This document shows, in pieces, positions 56,294 to 64,000 of a DNA stretch of 64,000 nucleotides. Position 1 is the first letter of the stretch. The number at the start of each line of letters is the position of its first letter. This DNA comes from Juglans regia (Eukaryota; Streptophyta; Magnoliopsida; Fagales; Juglandaceae), in assembly GCF_001411555.2 (NCBI RefSeq), contig NC_049914.1, positions 14,772,798 to 14,836,797 of the forward strand, given 5' to 3'. The notes under the pieces were generated by a model. The model was given only the letters and a program-made list of their open reading frames with translations, did not search any database and was not told where the DNA came from. A program made the translations under genes and the position numbers.

Positions 56294-58024
56294 TGTAATA
56301 GCCCGCTAGAAATTCACTTTAGGAATCTCATGAAAACTCCATGAGTTTCTACGAATCGACAATTGCACAGGTTATGGTATGTCAACATAGTCAGTGTCAA
56401 CATAGTCAGTGTTATCACTCACTATGGTGCTAGAAATATGATTTTTATTTATTTGAGATAGTTAGAAGTGTCAGGATGCATTATGGCCTACGCCATTAGA
56501 CTCAGTTGATTATTTAGGATTTTATGGCGCAATAAGTTTATATTCATATTTTCGGACGAAATGCCTGTTTGAAACTATGAAATTATATTTAGGAGCACTT
56601 TGGGGTCGAATTTCGGTAAACAATTTTCACTGTAACTTAATATGAATATTTAGGAATTTTTAATGTTCAGTTTATGATTCATTTTTTCAGAGTGAATAGT
56701 AATCTCGATAAGCGCACCAAATACAGTATTTCAAAATCACAGTGTGGCATGTCCAAATTAGATTAGATAAGTTTTATTTGGACACTTGGCAAGATCGTAG
56801 CCACACTTAGTGAATAATATTAGACACTTGGCACCATGAGGAACGTTTGATAGATTTGAAGGAATCAAGATGTGAGATCATGCCAGTTAAACAAAACTTC
56901 AATTCAACTGATCAACAAATTGTGCCAGATCAAAAAGGGTTTCAATCCTAGTGAAACCCTAAATAGTGAGAATCTAATTGAAAGCCCAAAAACATGGTTG
57001 AAATCGGAACACTAAACGGTTTCCCCAAACCTTAAAGTTGACCTTCAAACCCTTTCTAATCTGATTTCTAGCATTGTGTTTAATCATTTGATTAAATCAC
57101 TTCCACATGCTACTAATCCTTCAAATTCTTGTTAGAACATTTTTATCCAACCTTCTTAACCTTGAAAAATTGATTGGGCCAAGTGATATTGCATTTGGGC
57201 TTGATAGCAACCCAAACCCTCTTTAAACCCCAAAATTTAGGCCCATTCGGTTTAGACCCACGAAATTGACCACATTAGCATTGATTCATGGCTAAGTTTT
57301 GTACCCCCACTTGGCTGGCCAGATCTTTGCAAAGAAGGGCTTAGAAGGTTCTTGAAGAACAAAGCTAATGGGCCACCTCACTCTCACTTTTACACTCCAC
57401 CTTGATAAAAGATCTTGGACTAATTTTTATGAGAAGAAAAGAGGAACACTCAAGCTTCCTTTCAGTCCTATCACTTTCCATAACTTGTGTAAGTGGCTCT
57501 CCATTCAACTTCCCACGAAAAGTAACTCTCCTTTACAATTTTCCTTTATAGAATACACAAGACACTCTCGGATAGTTTTTCTTACCTCTATTGCATGCCT
57601 GTTTCAAAGCTTTTGTAAGTGTTTTCTCTCAAAGTTTCCTTCATGAAAGTTGTTCCTTTGGGAGTCTATTTTACTTGGATATCTTATTTGTTCCATTGGA
57701 AGATTATTTGATAGGTAAAAACTTGTTCAGACTCCAGAAAGGTCATTCTGGGCGATAAACTGGAGAGTGTGTTATAGTTTGGAGTTTTTGACCAAGCTAA
57801 TGAATAGATCTTGGTCCGAAATTTTTATGGAGTACTGTTAACATGTGTATATGATTATTGGTCGAGTATTTATTGCATGATTAAAAGTTTTGGTGAAATA
57901 GTTTCTTAGATCTAGAAACTTAGAAACTGGAAAAGGAAAAACAGTTTCTGTTTTGAGAAAGTTTAAATCTTTTATGGTTTAATCTTATTCCATTGGCTTT
58001 GATATTTTTATTGGAAGATACTAA

Positions 58025-58243
58025 GGGTAGGTTTGGGGGTGAGATGAGAATTTTGTGTTTTGTTTTGAAGTTTAAAACATTAAGTTTTAATATTATTATT
58101 GTTTTGGGATTTGAAAAAAGTGTATTGAGATTTAAAAAAGTTGAATTGTTTATTATATTTTGTATGGAGATTTGAAAAATGTGTAATGATGAGATGAGAT
58201 GAGGTGAGAATTTTGTGTTTTGTTTGTTGTCCCAAACCTGCCC
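58025..58243. mobile_element. MITE, GAGATGA family, copy 4, TAA duplication
   Basis: A 219-bp element is flanked by TAA (58022-58024 and 58244-58246). The ends GGGTAGGTTTGGGG and CCCAAACCTGCCC form an inverted repeat, with GATGAGATGAGATGAGGTGA at the right. An internal phrase (GAGAATTTTGTGTTTTGTTT) is repeated at both ends. It belongs to the same family as 8966, 11981 and 14709. Confidence 0.88.
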
Positions 58244-59767
58244 TAAGCCTCTTATATACATGCTAAAATGTTATTTTGATGATATTTGATGTTAGTTTTG
58301 AAGATATGAAATTGTATGCAAGGAGATATTCAGTTAGGCCAAAGTGATGATGTTTTTTGCTAAATTTATGTTTTGGTTTATGTTTAACCATGTGATCTTG
58401 AGTTTGAAGCTTGGATCTGTTTTAGGACGCATTTTTAAATCATGTGATGTTTTGGTTTGAAGATCACTTCTTTATAGGTCATGGATCAAGAGGTTGATCA
58501 AAATAAGTTAGAAACAAAATTATGTTTTGAACTTAGAAGAGAAACCAAAAAAAAGTTCAAGTATAGTTTTAGTGATTTTGATGACTTTTGTTCATGATTC
58601 AAAATATGATTATTCTTAGGAATATTTTATGAGTATATTAGAAGAAAAATTTTGGTTTAATCATGAGTTTTGAAATTTGAAAGAATTACAACAAAAGAAT
58701 TGAAGGAAACAGCCTTTGTAAGTTTCGGCCCTATAAAGTTTTAATGGTTGTGTTTAGTTTTGAATTTTTCCGAATTGATATTTGAGTTTAAGACAAAATT
58801 TACATAAGGTATGTAAATTTTGGTGATTTTTGGAGTTAGGATGCAAAATCCTTAAATTAGGGGTAAAATGGTCATTTTCTCGCATGTAAAGGATAAAATG
58901 GTCATTTTACTCTAAGTTGATATTTTTCCATATTCCTAATTGTTAGTGATTAAGTTCTAATTTTTAGAAATCACTACTTTCAGTTTCTCGTGATCTCACT
59001 TGAGTTTTGTCTAGAAGTGCGAAGACCAAGGTAAGTTAGCTTTTAACTTACTATCAGTTTAATGTGTATGAGTGATAAGTAAGGGAACTAAAGTGTATTT
59101 ATACATGTTATCATATGTGTCATGCCAAGTCATTACATATTTTATCTGTTACACAGAATTTATTCTATCATGAATTATTCATCTGTTACACAAGATCTTC
59201 TGTTACGTATTGCTATACATTGCAAGTATATCATGTTAAGTTAAGTATGACATCTATTACATATATTTCATATCACGTAATATTCACTATCACATGTTAT
59301 GTCATGTTAAGAAATGTTGTCTGTCATATGATATGCCATGTTACAAAATGTTGCATGTTACATATATGCCATGTTATGAAATGTTGTCTGTTACATTTAT
59401 ATCTTGAAGTATGTCATCTCTGTCATCTTACGTTCATGTCACGTTATGCTACGTCAGGACTTCTGTCTTTTATGTCACGTTCATGTTACGTCACGTTACG
59501 AAATGTCATGTATGAGTTAAGTCATTCATGTCAATCACGACCCTAAGAGCTAGGATATGATAATATCCTAGTGAAACTCCTTTGTTCACGCTGTAGTGTC
59601 TAAATAGATGTGAAATTCTCTGAGTTGACGAAGTACAGTCAACAGGTTGCGAATGAGGCCTAATTAACTGGTTACCGGAGCGTGCCAGACACTAATGCCG
59701 ATGGAGCCAAATTTTATTTTATGGGTATCCACAGCAAGTGTGGCACAAGTAAATAAGTCATGGGACT

Positions 59768-59885
59768 ACAACAACTGTGGAGCATGAAGTATGAAGCCAC
59801 AACAACTGTGGAGCATACACTACGTGAGACACAACAATTGTGACACGTAGAATACATGGGGCCATAGCAATTATGGAATATGTAT
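59768..59885. repeat. Tandem array, CACAACAACTGTGGAGCAT unit
   Basis: Four diverged copies with a spacing of about 37-40 bp: ACAACAACTGTGGAGCAT at about 59768 and 59802, then ACAACAATTGTGACACGT and CATAGCAATTATGGAATATG. Confidence 0.8.
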
Positions 59886-60075
59886 TAACGCACTCACAGC
59901 TGGTATAGAGACCTGTGATATGATGCGATAATCGGTAAGGACACAGGGCTCAAGTGCACCTGTGTAGCACCCGTATAGTCACTTTATTAATTAAGTCTAC
60001 TAAATAAGATTCCAAGTTCATATATTTCAAGTTCAAGTCATGTTTCACGCTATGTTATGTTTAAGTTTACGTTCA

Positions 60076-60165
60076 CGCAATCATGATAATCCCATGAGAT
60101 AAGATTAAGCAATCATGGTAACCCCATGAGATAACACTACTCTATCATGGTGACCCCATGAGTCA
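60076..60165. repeat. Tandem array, CAATCATGGTAACCCCATGAG unit
   Basis: Three copies at about 60080, 60112 and 60142 (ATCATGATAATCCCATGAG, ATCATGGTAACCCCATGAG, ATCATGGTGACCCCATGAG), spaced about 31 bp. Confidence 0.85.
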
Positions 60166-60882
60166 AGAATATGTTTTAAGTCCATGTTATGTTTTAAGTT
60201 CACGTACATATCATGTCACGTCAAACTAAGTTTCAGTTTCAGTTCAAGTTATGTCAATTTATGCCATGTTATGTCAAGTTACGTTATGCTTATTATTTCA
60301 TTCCATGTTATGCCAGGATATGTTATGTTTACTATTGACTTTGATTGTACATTCATGCCTTTATTGCCGTGCATTCATGCCTTACTATTGACCTGTGTGG
60401 AAGTTTCCTGTTAACTTGCTGAGATTTGTAATCAAATCTCACTGTAGTAGTCCTAACTACCATTCCCCCCGAATGGTAGATCTTGTTACAGGATCTGAAG
60501 GAGAACCGGGAATCAACCAACTGGAAATAGTCGACTAAGCGACAGTGCAACGTAGGTGATAGTAAAATAGTTACCTCAGATTACTATTTGTATTTGTGGT
60601 GTTCAATCTCCAACACTCTTTTGATCACAACCATTTTGGACTAGTGTTGTAATCTCAATTGTTTAGTACGTCATTATGTATGAAGTATGTTTTAAGTATT
60701 TGGGATATTTCGGTTTGATGCATAGTATTGTTAAAGAAAAAAAAACTATCCGCTGTAAATATTGCATAATGCTATATGCATGTTAGGAATATTACATCTT
60801 ATATGTCATGAACGGGGGCAGGTAACCTTCTGTGCATGTCTTGACGCTTCAAATGTCCGTTCGATCCCAAGCAGAACGGGGG

Positions 60883-60913
60883 CATTCTTGATTCAATTAG
60901 AATGAATCCATCA
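60883..60913. repeat. 31-bp direct repeat, right of insertion
   Basis: Matches 56263-56293 with one difference. Helitron coding sequence continues directly after it (ITQPMDIFRVNPYS). Confidence 0.93.
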
Positions 60914-61356
60914 ATTATTACTCAGCCCATGGATATTTTTCGTGTAAATCCATATTCCATATTTTTTTCGATCTATTGGTGATCTACCAGATTTAGAGTA
61001 TCAAAAAATCTGTATAAGATCAGATCCTGGATTCGATCAATGGATATTTAATGCCCCAACATCTTCAGAAGTTGCGGCAATTTGGGTTGAAAATGATGAT
61101 CTAGAATTGTTAACACCTCGTGACATTTTTGTATTTAACCATGTTGGTAGAAGTCATATTGTTCAATATTATTTCGGATGTTATGATCCGCTTCAATATC
61201 CATTGTTATTCCCCTTTGATGATGTTGGATAGCACCAAGGTATACAAAGAATTAACAGAAGAGCTCCCATCTGTATCTGTTGATAATTGCACAGTCCGAT
61301 CAATTGATCATCTTCAGTCAACGTCTGCAGAAGAATTACTTACAAGAGAACAAGAA
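60914..61356 (+). pseudogene. Helitron Rep-helicase, segment after insertion
   Basis: This continues the N-terminal domain: DLPDLEYQKICIRSDPGFDQ, SEVAAIWVENDDLELLTPRD and VGRSHIVQYYFGCYDPLQYP, then LLFPFDDVG, all classic Helitron blocks. A one-base shift near 61232 changes frame before RAELPSVSVDNCTV-like sequence and EELLTREQEG. At 61357, GGTTAACTC with CTTATTTTTTGTAG at 61449 is a plausible GT-AG intron. Confidence 0.85.
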
Positions 61357-61449
61357 GGTTAACTCTTTTACATTATGTTTTTTATATAACAACCCACCAT
61401 TTACATATTAGGTATGCAATTTTCTAAATTATTTCTTATTTTTTGTAGT

Positions 61450-62073
61450 GTTAAGGAAAAAAAAAAGATCTAATTGTTTCGTGCTATGAATATTATTATT
61501 ACAAGTTACAAATCAGAGAAAATATCAAATCCATCCTCCTACTATCTGGTCGACTTCTTCAACAATTTGTTATTGATATATATGTTAAGATTGAAACATC
61601 AAGGTTAGATTATTTTTGTAGCAATCAACAACACATTCAATCTGAATTATATCAAGGTATTGTTGATAGCGCCAATCTTGGGAAGACAAATGCTTCTAGA
61701 ATTGGGAAGCGTATGATTCTGCCTTCATCTTTTATTGGGGGTTCAAAGGACATGCAAAAAAAAATATATGGAAGCGATGACTTTAGTGCAACGGTACGGC
61801 AAACCATATATTTTTTTAACAATCACATGCAATCCAAACTGGAAAGAGATTTCAAATGAATTGCAACCACATGAAGAAACTCAAAATCGGCCTGATTTAA
61901 TTGCTCGAATCTTCGAAGTCAAATTAGAGGAGCTAAAGTATCAGCTATTCAAACGGGAGATATTTGGAAAAGTTTCAGCATATGTTTATGTTATTGAACA
62001 TCAAAAAAGAGGACTTCCACATACGCATTTTTTAATTATATTGCGTCAAGATTGGAAGTTATATGCACCATAA
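61450..62073 (+). pseudogene. Helitron Rep domain part 1 (HUH endonuclease)
   Basis: This reads KLQIRENIKSILLLSGRLLQ, YVKIETSRLDYF and SRIGKRMILPSSFIGG, then a frameshift in the A9 run at about 61755, then KYMEAMTLVQRYGKPYIFLT and ITCNPNW. The HUH nuclease motif is GLPHTHFL with both His codons at 62020-62022 and 62026-62028. These bind the metal needed to cut one strand at the transposon ends. The segment ends at TAA 62071-62073, with homology continuing in frame. Confidence 0.92.
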
Positions 62074-62100
62074 TCTTTTGATGAGATTGACTCTACTGAA

Positions 62101-62811
62101 TTGCCAGACAAAGACAATAATTTACATCCACATACAGCTGTTGTTAAACATATGATGCATGGATCGTGCGGAATTCTAAATCCAACAAATGTATGCATGA
62201 AAAAAAATGGTCGTTGCAAGAATAATTACCCAAAAAAGTTTGTGCCGAACACAGTTGTTAGAAATGATTGCTTCCAAATATATAGACGTTCTAATAATGG
62301 AACAACAGTCAGAATTAGAGGTCATGTTTTAGATAATCGTTGGGTTGTTTCATATCATCCTTATTTGCTTGAGATGTTCGACTGTTATATTAACGTCGAA
62401 ATATGTTCTACAACAAAAGCAGTTAAGTATCTTTACAAATATATTTACAAGAGTCATGACCATATTGCTTTCAACTTGGTTTTTGAACAATCAAATCAAC
62501 AAGTTGATGAAATTAAGCGATTTCAATCAGTTCGATGGATTTCTCCACCAGAGGCTATATGGAGAATATTTGGATTTATTGTCAATGAGGTATATTCAGC
62601 AGTTTATAGCTTGCACTCACATCTTGAAAGTCGACACCAAGTGGCTTTTCAAGCACATGAAAACTTAGCCAATATAGTGAACTCCGATCTTTCTACGAAA
62701 TCAATATTAATAGAATTTTTTGCAACAAATCAAGTTGATATGAATGCCAAAGAATTGTTATATAAAGAATTCCCGGAGTTCTACGTGTGGAGCCAACACT
62801 ACAAAATGTGA
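62101..62811 (+). pseudogene. Helitron Rep domain part 2 (catalytic tyrosines)
   Basis: A 236-residue open segment in the same frame as the end of part 1. It carries HMMHGSCGILNPTNVCMKKN, KNNYPKKF, YRRSNNGTTVRIRGHVLDNR and the two-tyrosine motif KAVKYLYKYIYKSHDHI (62419-62465), whose tyrosines attack DNA in rolling-circle transposition. DEIKRFQSVRWISPPEAIWR follows. The domain itself is intact here. It ends in TGA 62809-62811; homology resumes after a frame change. Confidence 0.93.
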
Positions 62812-62873
62812 ACTGTTCGAAAAAATAAATTGTGATAGGTCGAATTGTTACAGCAAATCCTTTTAAAGGATAA

Positions 62874-63196
62874 ATGTATTATCTTCGGATATTAATAAAT
62901 CACATAGGACGTCCGTTATCATTTGATGATTTAAAAACAGTAAATGGTGTTTTGGCTCATATATTTCATGAAGCAGCTACCATGTATAGTTTAGAAGAAT
63001 GCTTATATAAAGCCTCTCTCTATCAGATGCCTTTCAGTTTGAGAAGACTGTTCGCGACAATTTTGGTTTATTGTAATCCCACCAATCCAAGAGATCTTTA
63101 GGAACGTTTTGAACAAGAGATGTCAGCTGATTTTCAATTAATTGAGCATTCTTCATTGAATGTTAGGATGGAAGTTTTGCGCTCCATTTTCACAAT
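62874..63196 (+). pseudogene. Helitron linker between Rep and helicase
   Basis: MYYLRILINHIGRPLSFDDL matches the start of the conserved segment that follows Rep; FATILVYCNPTNPRDL and FEQEMSADFQLIEH follow. A TAG at 63100-63102 and a frame change near 63190 break it. Confidence 0.85.
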
Positions 63197-63206
63197 ACTC
63201 GAATGA

Positions 63207-64000
63207 ATGGGTAGAGACATTAATTCATTCCATCTTGTTGACCAAAACATTCATTTTGATGAAGATGAATTTTTGTCTGGAGAAATTGATGATGAATTGG
63301 CTGCTCCAATCTCGGAAGAAGATATTCTTACATCAACACTACTTAATAGTGAACAACAGAATATTTACAATTCTGTTTTGGAAAAAATTTTGTCAAATGA
63401 AACCGCTGCATTCTTTATTGATGGACCTATCGGAATAGGGTAAACATTCCTATATAAAACACTCATTGCAACAATAAGATCAAAACAATTAGTAGCTCTT
63501 GCAACTGTTTCATCTGGTGTAGCTGCATTAATTTTACCTGGAGGTCGAACTGCACATTCACGATTTAAAATACCATTAGATATTATCAAAAATGTCATAT
63601 ATGGTGTTAGTAAACAAAGTGGGCTTGCAAGACTACTACAAAAAGCAAAGTTAATTATATGGGATGAAGCTCCTATGTCAAAAAAAAAAGTCATAGAAGC
63701 ACTGGATAAAATGTTGAAAGACATTAATGATTCAAAACTATCTTTTAGTAGAAAGGTTATTGTGTTTGGTGGAGATTTTTGCCAAATTCTACCTGTGGTT
63801 CAAAAAGGCACAAGACAACAACAAATTGATGCTAGCTTGGTTTCTTCTTGCCTGTGGCCAACATTAACAAAGTTTCATTTGACTGAAAATATGCGTACAA
63901 GATTAGATCCAGACTTTATAAAATATATATTGGAATTAGGCAATGTGATGCCACCAATCACAATTGATGAACATGTCAAAATCCCTGCAGCCATGTTAAT
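63207..64000 (+). pseudogene. Helitron PIF1-like helicase domain, Walker A broken
   Basis: This is a superfamily 1 helicase domain that unwinds DNA during rolling-circle transfer. STLLNSEQQNIYNSVLEKIL leads into the Walker A region, where GPIGIG is followed by TAA (63441-63443) and TFLYKT. The stop sits exactly where the ATP-binding lysine is expected (GxGKT; AAA to TAA). The rest is open: GVAALILPGGRTAHSRFKIP, Walker B IIWDEAPM, VFGGDFCQILPVV and LTENMR. It runs off the window's right edge. Confidence 0.94.

Larger units (their letters stand above)
59100..60330. repeat. ATGTTATGTCACGTTA-type low-complexity stretch
   Basis: Irregular recurrence of CATGTTATG, TCACGTTATG and TGTCATG words. The open frames here are side effects of this composition. 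Confidence 0.7.
56294..60882 (+). mobile_element. TGTAATA-type non-coding element (solo LTR or LARD-like) in Helitron
   Basis: A 4.6 kb insertion starts TGTAATAGCCCGC and ends AGCAGAACGGGGG, which is the expected LTR-type start and a near-complete inverse end. It has no coding capacity. Inside are ATGTTACGTCATG-type low complexity (59100-60330), two short tandem arrays and a MITE at 58025. Direct repeats of 31 bp rather than 5 bp flank it. It resembles the element at 28898-34716 in termini, size and texture. Confidence 0.75.
55090..64000 (+). mobile_element. Autonomous Helitron, decayed, truncated by window edge
   Basis: Helitrons are rolling-circle transposons encoding one large Rep-helicase protein. 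In order on the + strand there are an N-terminal charged region (about 55130-55549), a C-x2-C zinc-like block (55823-56293), the 4.6 kb insertion, further N-terminal homology (60914-61252), the HUH Rep domain (61450-62811), a linker (62874-63196) and a PIF1-like helicase (63207 to the edge). Stops, a frameshift and a broken Walker A motif show it is inactive. The 5' TC end and 3' CTRR hairpin end were not found; the latter would be outside the window. Confidence 0.93.

Noticed and set aside
56294..60882. A normal LTR element with 5-bp duplication
   Set aside because: No 5-bp repeat is seen at the ends. Instead a 31-bp coding repeat flanks it, so the standard reading does not fit.

Overview
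This 64 kb window is plant nuclear DNA made almost entirely of transposable elements, several nested in one another. I see no intact host gene, no tRNA or rRNA gene and no bacterial-type feature. The evidence for a woody dicot genome is: plant L1-type LINEs with a DUF4283/CCHC-knuckle ORF1 and a C-terminal RNase H, a Tat-lineage Ty3/gypsy element, a plant Helitron, several MITE families, and an embedded piece of mitochondrial DNA. The GAGATGAGATGA-type MITEs suggest Fagales (walnut/oak relatives), but that is an impression from memory.

Layout. 1-4157: 3' part of a LINE (copy A; its 5' end is outside the window) with a 63-nt pure A tail. 4158-16153: AT-rich intergenic DNA holding a LINE endonuclease fragment split by a MITE, a decayed possible host-gene fragment (7146-7880), a short 5'-truncated LINE with a perfect 17-bp target duplication, MITEs of at least three kinds, and an antisense LINE remnant (12285-14510). 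16167-21860: LINE copy B, nearly full length with a perfect 13-bp target duplication; its ORF2 is one frame broken only by three TAA codons. 24044-39508: a degenerate Tat-type gypsy element (gag, protease, RT, RNase H, archaeal-type RNase H, integrase, then an antisense extra ORF). Its two LTRs are in inverted rather than direct orientation. Its integrase is split by a 5.8 kb TGTAATA-type element (28898-34716), which itself carries about 1.1 kb of mitochondrial DNA with a group II intron domain V. 39860-55090: low-complexity, internally repeated AT-rich DNA, interrupted by LINE copy C (44255-50103, 15/16-bp target duplication). 55090-64000: a decayed autonomous Helitron (zinc-finger/N-terminal region, HUH Rep, PIF1-like helicase), split by a 4.6 kb insertion at 56294-60882 and running off the right edge.

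How the parts relate. LINE copies A, B and C are one family: they share the ORF layout, the same 3' tail with a small hairpin and an AATAAAA signal, and, where visible (B and C), an ORF1 stop that overlaps the ORF2 start. No element looks autonomous as it stands. Copy B is the least damaged; the gypsy has a mutated RT active site and a split integrase, and the Helitron has a stop codon at the Walker A lysine. The nesting gives relative ages: gypsy, then the TGTAATA element, then the mitochondrial piece; Helitron, then its insertion, then the MITE inside it.
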